From assembly GCA_963819645.1 (NCBI GenBank), contig CAWFWZ010000014.1, positions 1 through 64,000 on the forward strand: DNA of 64,000 nt, given 5' to 3'. This document shows positions 53,914-63,829 of this stretch, piece by piece. The first letter of the stretch is position 1, and every line of letters begins with the position of its first letter. Source of the stretch: CAVVDY01 sp963819645. GTDB lineage: Bacteria > Acidobacteriota > Terriglobia > Terriglobales > Acidobacteriaceae. Below the pieces are notes generated by a model, which was not told the origin of the DNA, made no database searches, and saw nothing but the letters and a program-made list of their open reading frames with translations. The translations under genes were made by a program, and so were the position numbers.

Positions 53914-55567
53914 ATGCCTGAAGCTTCCACCAACATGCTCGTCTATCGCGACGGGCGCGCGCGCGCGCCTGCAAACGAGTTGGTTCGTCCGCTTGAACGC
54001 GCGTTGGCGTCGCTGCGAACCGACCCCGAAGAAGACGCAGTCCTTGGTGCTCTCCTTCGCGCGGGGGAACTGGAATGCGCGCTGTGCGACGTCGGCTCAC
54101 ATGATGGCGTGTCAGCGACGGCTCTCAGCGATCGGCTCGCAAGTATTGCCTGCCGCGCCGACTCGCGCGCTGCGGTCCCGCTTCAGACCTGTCAACGGCT
54201 TTTGGGCTCGATTCGCTACGACGGCGAACTCACGGTTTCGCGTCCTGAGGGATTCGCTTACTACGCGCTGCATCCGCTGGACTTCGCCGATCTTGTGTCG
54301 ACTCCCGGCTTTCATGCCCCGTGTGCTTACGTTGTCGGCATCCGCAGCATCGGCACGACGCTTAAGCGCGGTTGTGGCCGCTAAGCTGAACGCCGACGGC
54401 ATTTCCGCCAGCCGCACGACGGTACGGCCTGAAGGTCACCCCTACGATCGGCAGACGTCGTTTACTGCTGCTCAGCGTAGTGCGATCAGGGGCGCTCTTT
54501 CGCGAGACGCGATTTTCCTGGTCTGCGACGAAGGCCCGGGGCGCAGCGGTTCGTCGCTGCTGTCAGTGGCCGAGGCGTTGGAGAGGGAGGGTGTGAGCCG
54601 CGAGCGCATCGTGTTGCTCAGCTCGCATCAGCCCAACGTTGACGCGCTCTGTGCTTCACAGGCTGCTGACCGATGGCGGCGCTACCGCAGTGTTGCCACT
54701 GGCGTGACAAAACGTCTGCCGCGGGACACGGGCGAGTACGTTGGTGGAGGCGAATGGCGCGAGCTCTTCATCGCTCCCGGGGAGGTTTGGCCAGCGGCTT
54801 GGCCAAGCATGGAGCGCCTGAAGTTCCTCTCGCACGATCGCAAGAAGCTTTTCAAGTTCGAGGGACATGGTCCCTACGGCGAAGCGGTCCGACGGCGAGA
54901 CCAATCGCTCGCAGCCAGTGAATTCGGCGCGCGCTACCTTGGACACGACGCAGGCTTTGGAATGCAGGAATTGGTCGGCGGCAATCAGGTTGCCGGTGAA
55001 ACCCCCTCTCTCGCTCTCCTCCGGCACGTGGCGAAGTACTGCGCATGGCGCGCGACTGCCCTTTCCACAACTCTTCCGCAAGACGCTATCCGTCAACTTG
55101 AACAAATGGCCTCCCACAACCTCGAGCAGGAGTTCGGCTTTGCTCCTGAGCTGCACCTTGAAGTGGAGCGCCCTGCAATCTGCGATGGCCGCATGCAGCA
55201 CTACAAATGGCGCGCGCTGCGCCAGGACCATTGGATAAAGCTCGATGCTTCCACCCACGGCGACGACCACTTTTTTCCTGGACCGACCGACATCGCGTGG
55301 GACTTGGCCGGTTTCTGTGTCGAATGGCAGCTCGACGCGGACTATCGGGAGTTCTTTCTTTCTGAATACCGGCGACTGAGCGGCGACAATCCGGTGCCTC
55401 GCCTACCGCAATACGAGATCGCATATGCGGCTTTCCGCCTGGGATGGTCGCGAATGGCAGCGGCTTCCGTCTCCGGGAGCGCCGACGAGGAAAGGCTACT
55501 AACGGATGCCGCGCGATATAGCGGCCTGCTGGAACAAAGGCTCACTCTGTACACGCTAGCTCGCTAA
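53914..55567 (+). CDS. Phosphoribosyltransferase-like protein of unknown function (one frameshift)
   Basis: The restored chain of about 550 residues has YVVGIRSIGTTL, shifting frame near 54362 by one extra A, and then AVVAAKLNADGI and RPEGHPYDR. IFLVCDEGPGRSGSSLLSVAEALE resembles the PRPP loop of type-I phosphoribosyltransferases, with DEGPGRSGSS in the place of DDxxxTGxT. The C-terminal half (KFEGHGPYGEA, FFPGPTDIAWDLAGFCVEW) looks kinase-like or helical but is not recognised. A nucleotide-salvage or glycosylation role is possible; I do not assign one. Confidence 0.55.
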
Positions 55568-55665
55568 ACTTGGCGCACGCAAAAAACAGCTTGCCTGATC
55601 GTCAACAATCGACAAAACTGTTGTGGTTAAGTTTGCCCTTCAAAATCACATTCAGGGAGCTACCC

Positions 55666-56259
55666 ATGCGCAAACACTCGAAGTTTGGAAGCATATCTCT
55701 TGCAAGCGTGGCAATATTCACGCTTGGACTGCTGCTGCCCGTCTTTGCAGCTGGCCAGGTTGAGACCATCGACGCGACAGCCCGCGGAACCAGCACCCAG
55801 ATGGGGGCCATCCGCAGCGTAAAGATCGTAATCAGCGAATTCTCTACGCCCGAAGACAAGCAGATGCTGGTCGACGCCTTCAAGAAGGGACAGAGTCAGG
55901 GACTGTACGATGCGCTGTCCAAGATGAAAGGGGTAGGGCAGATCCAGATTCCCGGCACGGTGGGCTTTGCGCTGGCGTATGTTTCGTCCGAGACCACGCC
56001 TACCGGTCGCACCATTCGCTTCATCACCAACCGCAAGATCGGTTTCGGCGAAGCTTATCGAAACACGCAGTCTACGGCGTATGACCTCACTGCGGGCAAG
56101 ATTGATATCAATGACAAGGAACCGAAAAAAAGCGCCGGCACCCTGTTTCCTGCAACGCAGCTCATCATAAACAAAGAGGGGCAACTGCAGTGGGAGCTGC
56201 GCAAGAACCCTTGGCAGCTCACCAACATCATCGATTGGAACAAAGGCAAAGAGAAGTAA
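55666..56259 (+). CDS. Secreted protein of unknown function
   Basis: The 197-residue product has a signal peptide (SISLASVAIFTLGLLLPVFAAG) followed by a beta-rich domain with VKIVISEFSTPEDKQMLVDA and IRFITNRKIGFGEAYRN. AGGGAG at 55654-55659 marks the ATG at 55666; an upstream in-frame Met at 55570 is not preferred. The family is not recognised. Confidence 0.65.
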   Translation: MRKHSKFGSISLASVAIFTLGLLLPVFAAGQVETIDATARGTSTQMGAIRSVKIVISEFSTPEDKQMLVDAFKKGQSQGLYDALSKMKGVGQIQIPGTVGFALAYVSSETTPTGRTIRFITNRKIGFGEAYRNTQSTAYDLTAGKIDINDKEPKKSAGTLFPATQLIINKEGQLQWELRKNPWQLTNIIDWNKGKEK

Positions 56260-56279
56260 AGAGTTTCTGAATCGTTGAT

Positions 56280-56311
56280 TGTCATCACGAGCGGAGCGAG
56301 GGACCTGCTCT
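56280..56311. repeat. Dispersed repeat, TGTCATCACGAGCG...GCGAGGGACCTG family
   Basis: A copy of the repeat seen at 49797-49825 (TCATCACGAGCGAAGCGAGGGATCTG), here between a secreted-protein gene and the convergent DegT gene. Confidence 0.65.
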
Positions 56312-56372
56312 CGTTCCGCCAGCGATGGCGGCAATTCTCTCGCCGTTCGTTGTCCCAGGGGGAGGATTGGGA

Positions 56373-57565
56373 CTAGCTGTAAAACTCCGCGATCTTCGCC
56401 AACACGCGCTGCTGCTCTTCTTCGCGCAACTCTGGGAACATGGGCAACGCCAGAACTTCGGAAGCGGCGCGTTCTGCCTCCGGGAAGTCTCCCTTGCTGT
56501 AGCCGAGATGCGCGAATGCCTCCTGCAAGTGCAAGGGAAGAGGGTAGTAGATCTCGCTACCGATCCCCGCTTCCGACAGGAAGGCTCGCAACTCGTCACG
56601 ACGATAGGCGCGCACCACGTATTGATGGAAGATGTGGAACGCCTCGGGATTTGTCGCGAGCAGCGCGATGGGCGACTGCTTGTCAGGGCTGACGCTGCCT
56701 AGGGTGGTCAGTCCGGCACCCTCAAATCCTGCACTATACTGCACCGCGATTGCGCGCCGCCGGTCGTTCCAGTCATTCAAATGGCGTAGTTTTACCCGCA
56801 AAATTGCGCATTGCACGGCATCAAGTCGGCTATTCCAGCCGAATTCTTCATGGAAATAGCGTTGTTTGCTGCCATGATTGCGGAAGTTTCGTACCTTGGC
56901 TGCTATCTCGGGATCGTTGGTCGAGACGCATCCCCCGTCGCCATAGGCACCCAAATTCTTGGTCGGATAGAAGCTAAAAGCAGCCGTTTTCCCGAAATTT
57001 CCGGCATTTTTACCCCGGAATTTAGCACCAAAGGCCTGCGCCGCATCCTCAACCACGGCCAGATTGAACTCGTTCCCAAGCTCGTCAAACGCACTCATGT
57101 TTGCGCACTGCCCGTAAAGATGAACCGGCAGGATCGCCTTCACGTTTGCAGCGGACTTGAGCGCAGCCCCCGCCGACTCAGGGCTCAGGTTCAATGTCGC
57201 GGGATCGATGTCAGCGAAAATCGGTTTGGCGCCGCAGCGCACAATCGAACTGGCGGAGGCAAAGAAGCTGAACGGAGTCGTCAGCACGCGTCGCCGGGCT
57301 CGACACCGACGGCTTCCAATGCGAGCCAGAGCGCGTCCGTTCCTGAGGCGCAACCTACAACTGCGCTGACTCCGAGAAACTGCGCGGCTTCCGCCTCGAA
57401 CTGCTCGAGCTCGGGCCCACCGATGAAGTGCTGCGAAGTGAGCACACGGTTCACGGCCGCTTGTATTTCGTGCTGGATGGATTCGTACTGCCGGCTCAGG
57501 TTGAAACCGGGAACAGGTGCATGGCGCGCAGCCGTGGCTTCCAATTGCGTGGTGGAGGTTTCCAT
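56373..57565 (-). CDS. DegT/DnrJ/EryC1 aminotransferase (one frameshift)
   Basis: The restored 397-residue chain starts at 57565 and reads VVGCASGTDALWLALEAVG, then PGDAVLTTPFSFFASASSIV, VVEDAAQAFGAKFRGKNAG, FSFYPTKNLGAYGDGG (PLP lysine) and EVLALPMFPELREEEQ, complete for the DegT/ArnB fold. These PLP enzymes aminate 4-keto or 3-keto nucleotide sugars. A missing base near 57295 breaks the frame between GDA and VLTT. A role in glycan synthesis fits the nearby surface-polysaccharide locus, although 21 kb separate them. Confidence 0.88.
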
Positions 57566-57606
57566 TGCTAGGTAAATTTTATCAGCGCGCCATCGCAATG
57601 TTGTCT

Positions 57607-58372
57607 CTACCCGAAGATGGTGTAGTGACTCGCCGCTGCCATGAAGAACAGCATGGGGAAGGACACCCAGAAACTCACGCCCGCGACGGCCGACGCGATC
57701 AGTGCAAGTTTGGCGGCTTCCGGCGGAATCGGGCTGCCGTCAGCAAGCGCCGCGGTATTCCAGCGAATAATCTTCTTGTGCATGCGCCAGACGATTCCCC
57801 ATACATTCATCATCATGAACCAGCCCAGCCCGCCGCCGATGCCAATGCACAGCGTACGATTGCTTTCCCACCCATTCTGATTGATCGCCAGATACGCATA
57901 CGCTGCAGCCGCGAGCACCACTGCCACAGCGACGCCCAGGCCTGCTACGGTTTTGAACGCCGCAACCGGCGACATGACCAGACCCATCTCGATGGCGAAT
58001 GCCACCGTCCAGATCACGATGAAGCTTCCTATCACGGTGCCCGGCGATGCCGCCTCGCCAACTGCCTTCGCCGCTCGTGCATCCGATCCGACGAGGTAGT
58101 TCCAGTAGCCGAAGCCTGCGATCACGGTGACAAACGAGCTCCAGCGAAACCACCACATGGCGCGCGGCATCAGCTTGGGGATAATCAAGCGTGCGGGTTT
58201 TCGGATCGAGCTCACCCATGAAGCCGGGATTCACCAGGACGAAAAAGTACAGAAAGCCGATCCACATGACCCCAGCTATGAGGTGGATCCAGCGGGCCAG
58301 GATGAGAATTGCTTGGGCGCCGTCCGCCGGCGCCAGTGAGGGCAGAGCGATTGAAAACAAAGGCATTATCAT
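57607..58372 (-). CDS. Membrane protein of the PuuD/urate oxidase N-terminal type (one frameshift)
   Basis: The restored chain of about 254 residues has six or seven membrane segments and the pattern HLIAGVMWIGFLYFFVLVNP, MWWFRWSSFVTVIAGFGYW, GLGWFMMMNVWGIVWRMHKK and VAGVSFWVSFPMLFFMA. This is the membrane domain found in urate hydroxylase PuuD, here without the cytochrome c domain. An extra base near 58190 breaks it after KTRTL; skipping it gives LIIPKLMPRAMWW. Its substrate in this organism is not proven. Confidence 0.65.
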
Positions 58373-58632
58373 ATGATTGTCTCAAAAACCATGAGCGCGA
58401 CGAATCTCGCCGAGGGCGGAGCCAACTCGCCGAAAACTGCGGGTGCGGATTTACTCTAACCCAGGCCTTAGAGGATTTCATTGAAATATCGCGGCGGTCG
58501 CCGTATGGTTACTCTGGGTTCTTCTGCTTGTGACTCTGGGTGCGAATGTCACGGGCTTGCTGTATTTGCGAACCTGGCTCGACGCCACTTACGAAGCCGG
58601 TTCGCTTCTGGAAGGTCGGGAGGAAACAAACA

Positions 58633-58932
58633 ATGGACAACAAACCGGCACAGAACATTCAGGATTCCTTTCTGAACACCGCCCGTAAAGACAAAGCTGT
58701 TATCACGATTTATCTGCTCAGCGGAGTGAAGCTTACGGGAAGGATTCGTTCGTTTGACAAGTATTCCGTCGTGCTCGAAACCAACAATCAGGAGCAACTG
58801 ATTTTTAAACATGCCATCTCCACGGTGGTGATCTCTCGCGCTGGCTATAGCGAGCGGCACGATACTCGCCCCGCTGCGGAATCGTCTACCGCTCCGATGG
58901 CGCCAGCGCAGAACAGCACGTCGAATAGCTAG
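58633..58932 (+). CDS. hfq: RNA chaperone Hfq
   Basis: The 99-residue product has the Sm1 segment DSFLNTARKDKAVITIYLLS, LTGRIRSFDKYSVVLETN and the Sm2 motif IFKHAISTVVIS (KHA as in E. coli), followed by a Ser/Ala/Pro tail. It forms a hexamer that pairs small RNAs with mRNAs. The ATG at 58633 is preceded by GGGAGGAAA. It is followed directly by hflX, the common hfq-hflX pair. Confidence 0.95.
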   Translation: MDNKPAQNIQDSFLNTARKDKAVITIYLLSGVKLTGRIRSFDKYSVVLETNNQEQLIFKHAISTVVISRAGYSERHDTRPAAESSTAPMAPAQNSTSNS

Positions 58933-58953
58933 CTCTTGGCGGCCCGTAGCATC

Positions 58954-60390
58954 ATGGATCGGGGACGTGGGAACGATCGCTCGCAGGGGGCGGAACGCGC
59001 TTTCTTAGTCGGGCTGGAGTTTTCCAGTCGCGCTCCGCATCGGGCGCCTGCGGCAGGGGAAAACGCGGACGATGTGCAGTCGAAGCCGTCTTCTGCCTCC
59101 TCTCCCAAACAGCGCGTACCGCTGCCGGCGAATGCCCGCATGGCCCGCAATGCTGTAGTTCCGCACGCGGCGATGGACGTTGGCGATCTCCCCAGCTTCT
59201 CGGCCGACGACTCGATGGCTGAACTGCGCGAGCTTTCTGAGAGCGCAGGAGCGGTGATTGCGGGCGAGATGTTTCAGCGGCGGCAGCGTCCCGATCCGGC
59301 TACGCTCATCGGCAGCGGTAAGGTTGAAGAGTTAAAAGGGGCCCTCGCGTCTACCGATGCTGAGTTGGCCATCTTCGACCACGAACTCACGCCTTCGCAG
59401 CAACGCAATCTGGAGCGCGAGCTTGATGTTCGGGTCATCGACCGCACTCAACTCATACTCGACATCTTTGCCCGCCATGCACGAACCCGTGAAGGCCAGC
59501 TCCAGGTGGAACTGGCGCAACTGGAATACATGCTGCCCCGGCTGGCAGGACGAGGCGCGCAGATGTCGCAGCTCGGCGGCGGCATCGGAACCCGCGGACC
59601 GGGTGAAACCCAGCTGGAGACGGATCGCCGAAAGATCTACCGCCGCGTTCGCCACGTCAAAGAACAACTGGAAAACGTTCGCCGCATTCGCCGGCAGCAG
59701 CGGCAGCGGCGCGAATCGGTGCCCATAGCGACGGTCGCCCTCGTCGGCTATACCAATGCGGGAAAATCGACGTTGTTCAACGCGCTGACCAAGGCTGGCG
59801 TGTTGGAGAGCTCGCGTATGTTCGCCACGCTTGATCCCACATTGCGGCAGTTGAAGCTGCCATCCCGGCGCGAAGTGTTGCTGTCTGACACTGTGGGATT
59901 CATTCGTCACCTGCCGCATACCCTGGTGTCGGCGTTCCGTGCCACATTGGAGGAGGTGCAGCGCGCGACACTGCTGATTGAGGTGTCGGACGCCACGAGT
60001 CCCGCGGTGATTGAGCAGGAGGCGCAGGTGGAAGAGGTGCTACGCGAATTGGAGTCGAACAACAAGCCTCGCTTGCACGTGATGAACAAAATCGACCTGC
60101 TGAGCGAGATCCAGCGTGAAAGCCTGATCGACACCGACTCGGAGATTCACGTCAGCGCACAAAAGAACGAAGGTCTGGACAGACTGCTGGCGCGAATCGA
60201 CCAGATGATCGAACAGGATCCCGTGAGCCGCGCACGGCTGCGAGTGCCACAATCGGAAGGGAAGGCGCTGGCCGCAATCGATGCGAGAGCGGTTGTACTT
60301 GTCAGGAAATACGGCGATGGCTTTGTCGAGCTTGAGGTGGATGCGCCGGAGTCGCTGCTGCGGCAGTTGAAAGAATTCCTGAGGAATTGA
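58954..60390 (+). CDS. hflX: GTPase HflX
   Basis: The product (478 residues from the ATG at 58954) has the HflX N-domain with RRQRPDPATLIGSGKVEELK and DRTQLILDIFARHARTREGQ, the glycine-rich linker GGGIGTRGPGETQLETDRR, and the G motifs GYTNAGKST, DTVGF and NKID. HflX splits stalled or hibernating 70S ribosomes and is GTP-dependent. The start could also be a TTG at 58936, overlapping nothing. It is in an operon with hfq, 21 bases downstream. Confidence 0.93.
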   Translation: MDRGRGNDRSQGAERAFLVGLEFSSRAPHRAPAAGENADDVQSKPSSASSPKQRVPLPANARMARNAVVPHAAMDVGDLPSFSADDSMAELRELSESAGAVIAGEMFQRRQRPDPATLIGSGKVEELKGALASTDAELAIFDHELTPSQQRNLERELDVRVIDRTQLILDIFARHARTREGQLQVELAQLEYMLPRLAGRGAQMSQLGGGIGTRGPGETQLETDRRKIYRRVRHVKEQLENVRRIRRQQRQRRESVPIATVALVGYTNAGKSTLFNALTKAGVLESSRMFATLDPTLRQLKLPSRREVLLSDTVGFIRHLPHTLVSAFRATLEEVQRATLLIEVSDATSPAVIEQEAQVEEVLRELESNNKPRLHVMNKIDLLSEIQRESLIDTDSEIHVSAQKNEGLDRLLARIDQMIEQDPVSRARLRVPQSEGKALAAIDARAVVLVRKYGDGFVELEVDAPESLLRQLKEFLRN

Positions 60391-60412
60391 TTGAGAATGG
60401 GAGAGTGGCGCT

Positions 60413-61388
60413 CTACGCCCCAAAGTTCCGCGTGAACGCATCGGTGACGACCTTCTCGTCTCGCTCCTGAACGATCTTCTGAAGCGACGATCGGATTCGC
60501 TCACTGGAGCGGTAAGGCGCGAGTGCCTCAATAGCCTGTGCCGAGGTTCGTGGGTTTGCTTCACCAACGATCGCGAGCAAGTACGCAATTGCTGCTTCCA
60601 GCCGCGAGCACGCCATAGCGACCAGTAGCACCTGACGAAGCGCGCCTCCCACGGTACGCTGCCATTTGTCTTTCAGGACCTCAAAGGCTCGCTCATTTTT
60701 CGATTCTCCTAAGGCCAGGATTGCGGCTTCGGCAATGGCATCGTCCTCTGAGTCGACATACTCTCCTACAAGATTGATGGACCTTTCAGGTGCGGCGGCA
60801 AGAAGGCCGGTAAAACACTCCCCTAACACTTCGGGCTCAGGATCGCCTGTGTACACCTTCAGTTTCAGAAGAAGAACCCCTGCCTCACCACCATTGGTTG
60901 CGAGCGCTTTCACTGCGCCGATACGCGCTTCAGGTTCACGATCCACCAATAGCCGCACGACGTTCATCCAGTGCGTTTGGATGTCTTGTGCGAAGCAAGC
61001 CCTGAGCACACAAGCCGCGCAACTTCGCCGCCGCATCCACCGGCGGGCCGAAAGAGCCTTCCATCTGGATGTGTCGCAGCCCGATCAGATATGGGCCAGG
61101 ATCGTCGGAGTCCAACTCGTAGAGTGCGGTAACGATCTCGGTCAGCGCGGCACAGCGCTTGTCGAGGCGAGAGGGGTCGGTCATCAGCTTGTGAAACGAG
61201 GCTATCAGGTCGGGGACAACAGCTCTCGCCCGCAGCTCGCCGGCGACTTTTGCCGCCTTGGCGATTACGAGGTTCGAGCGGTGGTGCAGACTACGGCGAA
61301 TCTCGGTAGTGACTTCATCTGTGAGGGAAGCGTGCCGGAGTTCGCCGAGTCGTTCCAGGGCTTGCTGCACCGGATCTGGCTTGCTCAC
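60413..61388 (-). CDS. HEAT-repeat protein (one frameshift)
   Basis: The frames join to about 325 residues of repeated helix pairs: LVIAKAAKVAGELRARAVVP, ARIGAVKALATNGGEAGVLL, AEAAILALGESKNERAFEVL and AQAIEALAPYRSSERIRSSL. An extra C near 60962 breaks the frame; without it NALDEVVRLLVDREP reads through. HEAT proteins are scaffolds; the partner is unknown. It is convergent with hflX and precedes lipA on the same strand side. Confidence 0.75.
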
Positions 61389-61404
61389 CAGAGGTCCTCG
61401 AAAC

Positions 61405-62325
61405 CTACGTCAACCGGTGCTGAGTTGCACCCGCATCCGCCTGTTCATGCGCGTGGTAGCTCGAGCGCACCAGCGGCCCCGACTCGACGTGGCGGAAGCC
61501 CATCTTCAACGACTCAGCCTTTAGAAAGGCGAACTCATCGGGATGGTAGAGCCGCGCCACCGGTAGGTGATCTTTCGACGGACGCAGATATTGTCCGATG
61601 GTGAGAATGTCGACATTCTTTGCCGCGAGGTCACGAAACACTGACAGCAGTTCGTCGGTGGTTTCGCCCAGTCCAACCATCACGCCAGTCTTGCTGGGAA
61701 TCGCCGGATTCATCTCCTTCGCGCGTTCCAGCAGACGTAGCGTGCGCTCGTAGCGCGCGCCGGAGCGGGCCACGCGATAGAGTCTCGGCACTGTCTCCGT
61801 GTTGTGGTTCAGGATGTTGGGACGGGCATCCATCACGATCTGTAGCGGCTCATCGTGACCCTGGAAGTCGGGGATGAGCACCTCAACCCGGCAGTCCGGC
61901 ATACGCTTGCGGATTTCGATGATAGTGTCAGCGAAGACGCGAGCGGCGCCAACATTGTCATCGTCGCGATTCACGCTGGTGACGACAGCGAACTTCAACC
62001 CTAGCTTCTCGACCGCTTCGGCCACGCGTCCCGGCTCTTCCATGTCGATGGGCATGGGCCGCCCTTTGGGCACTGCGCAGAATCCACAGCGACGGGTGCA
62101 AAGATTGCCCAGCAGCATGAAGGTCGCAGTGCGATGGTTCCAGCATTCGCCGATGTTGGGGCAACGGGCGGACTCGCAAACCGTGTGCAGGTCGAGCTTG
62201 CGCGCCAGGGTCTTGAGGTCGTGATAGTTCTCGCCCATGGGAGCGCGCGCCTTTAGCCACTCCGGTTTGGAGGCAGGCGTGCGGGGCGTTATTTCGATTT
62301 GGATCAGTTCCGCTGCGGTGGCCAT
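61405..62325 (-). CDS. lipA: Lipoyl synthase
   Basis: The 306-residue product carries both clusters: CESARCPNIGECW for the auxiliary 4Fe-4S and CTRRCGFCAV for the radical SAM cluster, with NHNTETVPRLYRVARSGARY and SKTGVMVGLGETTDE. It inserts sulfur into octanoyl groups on lipoate-dependent enzymes in the cytosol. The ATG at 62325 gives a complete protein. Its 3' end lies 16 bases before the HEAT gene start. Confidence 0.96.
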   Translation of the reverse strand: MATAAELIQIEITPRTPASKPEWLKARAPMGENYHDLKTLARKLDLHTVCESARCPNIGECWNHRTATFMLLGNLCTRRCGFCAVPKGRPMPIDMEEPGRVAEAVEKLGLKFAVVTSVNRDDDNVGAARVFADTIIEIRKRMPDCRVEVLIPDFQGHDEPLQIVMDARPNILNHNTETVPRLYRVARSGARYERTLRLLERAKEMNPAIPSKTGVMVGLGETTDELLSVFRDLAAKNVDILTIGQYLRPSKDHLPVARLYHPDEFAFLKAESLKMGFRHVESGPLVRSSYHAHEQADAGATQHRLT

Positions 62326-62357
62326 GCGCTCATTTGATTGTACTCGGGTGATGGAGG

Positions 62358-62738
62358 TTACAACGTGTGCAGATACGCCATCAGGTCGTCGAACTGCTGC
62401 TGCGTCAGCTTCTGTTGAAAGGCCGGCATTTTGGCGCGGCCAAGCAGAATGACGTCGGTCACACGCTCATCATTTGCCGGTATGCCGCTCGTCATGAACT
62501 GCTTCTTGAATAGGCCGTGCAAGCTAGGTCCTCGCAGATTGTGCGTGCTGTAGGCATAGTGGCACTCGGCACATCGGGCATCGTACACGCGACGTCCCAG
62601 CGCCTGCTGCGGAGTCAGGCCCAGTTCCGCGTCGGTCTTGCGCGGCTCAGAGTCGCAGCCGGCGAATAAGAGGAGCAGCGCTGCCATCAGCCCAAAGATC
62701 CAAACCTGTCGGGCGCGCGATAGTTTTGATCGTGTCAA
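62358..62738 (-). CDS. c-type cytochrome lipoprotein
   Basis: The 126-residue product has a lipoprotein signal (GLMAALLLLFAGC with the lipobox Cys 28), a single haem motif CAECH at residues 56-60 (Cys 56, Cys 59, His 60), and a methionine in RAKMPAF as the likely sixth ligand. It is a small periplasmic-face electron carrier of the cytochrome c class I type. It lies between lipA and the RDD gene; its redox partner is not visible. Confidence 0.9.
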   Translation of the reverse strand: MTRSKLSRARQVWIFGLMAALLLLFAGCDSEPRKTDAELGLTPQQALGRRVYDARCAECHYAYSTHNLRGPSLHGLFKKQFMTSGIPANDERVTDVILLGRAKMPAFQQKLTQQQFDDLMAYLHTL

Positions 62739-62767
62739 AGTGTCGTGAGCTAATGCTACCCAACCGG

Positions 62768-63829
62768 CTAGGACTTGTCAGCCGCGGCGGGAAAGGTCTG
62801 ACTGATGCGATCGTGCCAGCACAGCGACTCGACGTCCACGAAGTACCATAGCAAGCCCATGCCGAGCGCGAGCACTGAAAGGTATAGCCCCGCGACGCGT
62901 AGCTGGCGCTGGCGAAAGTGGGGGGAACGCCCTTTAAAGGTTCGCAGGCACACACCAGTTGCGGTCATTCCAGGGGTGCATCCGCGGTATACCAGGAACA
63001 AGTATTGATAACTCGCCCACAGAAGCACGGAAACTGCCACGGCGCCCGCAAGCAAGAATTTCATGGGCGGGAGTCCTGGCAGGAACCGGGCAGCCGCAGC
63101 GGCAAACATCGCGGCGCCTGCAAGTGTTAGAGCCGCGTCAATCGCAGCGCCGCTGATCCGACGAGACGAGCGCAGCGTGGGGCACGGCAACTCCAGTCCG
63201 TCGGCGCGCAGATCGGGTGCGAATGCAGGCGGAGCATCCAGCAAGCCTTCGAGAAAAGGCGTCGCCGGCATCGCCTGCAGTTCTTCCGGGACCTCGAGGA
63301 TACGCAGCTGCTCAGGCTGCACGGGATCGGCGATGCGTCGAATGAATTCACTTTGCGCCTGCGGAGGTTTGGGAAACGCAATAACCTTTCGGCGAGGTAA
63401 TGGCCGAGGCGGCAGTTCGATCAAGCGAGGCGGTTCGTCTTCCGGCTCGGGCTCCTTCGCTGGCGCGGGACTTGCGACGACCGCCAAAATCGGTTCCTCG
63501 TCGGCCTCAACCTTCTTCTCGTCCGCCGGAATTTCTGCAGCTTCGCTGGGCGGCTCAAGGACGATCGGCGAAGTGTCGGCCTTCTCCGTTACAGCGACAT
63601 CGCTAGCAGCCGGTGTAAACGGTCCAGCTGCGGGTTCCTGATTTTCTTCAGCAACTTCGCTCGCCGCCGGTTCCTCGGGAGGAAACGGGAAGCGCATGGT
63701 AAAGGCGCCTTCAATGCGGCGCCCTCGGCGGCGCTTGTAGCGTTCCAGACGAGCTTGTACTTCATCACGCCAAACATCGGGAACGCCGCCAGATTCTTCC
63801 AGTGACGTTTGTAGTGGCTGTTCGTTCAT
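62768..63829 (-). CDS. RDD-family membrane protein with long Pro/Glu-rich N-terminus
   Basis: The 353-residue product (from the Met at 63829) has a long N-terminal region rich in Pro, Glu and Ala (about residues 60-165) and three membrane segments in the last 140 residues (AAIDAALTLAGAAMFAAAAA, FLLAGAVAVSVLLWASYQYLF, VAGLYLSVLALGMGLLWYFV). RRISGAAIDAAL is the RDD motif region. The family is linked to small-molecule or ion transport. The 63830-64000 tail shows only a possible minus-strand C-terminal fragment that I do not annotate. Confidence 0.75.
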   Translation of the reverse strand: MNEQPLQTSLEESGGVPDVWRDEVQARLERYKRRRGRRIEGAFTMRFPFPPEEPAASEVAEENQEPAAGPFTPAASDVAVTEKADTSPIVLEPPSEAAEIPADEKKVEADEEPILAVVASPAPAKEPEPEDEPPRLIELPPRPLPRRKVIAFPKPPQAQSEFIRRIADPVQPEQLRILEVPEELQAMPATPFLEGLLDAPPAFAPDLRADGLELPCPTLRSSRRISGAAIDAALTLAGAAMFAAAAARFLPGLPPMKFLLAGAVAVSVLLWASYQYLFLVYRGCTPGMTATGVCLRTFKGRSPHFRQRQLRVAGLYLSVLALGMGLLWYFVDVESLCWHDRISQTFPAAADKS

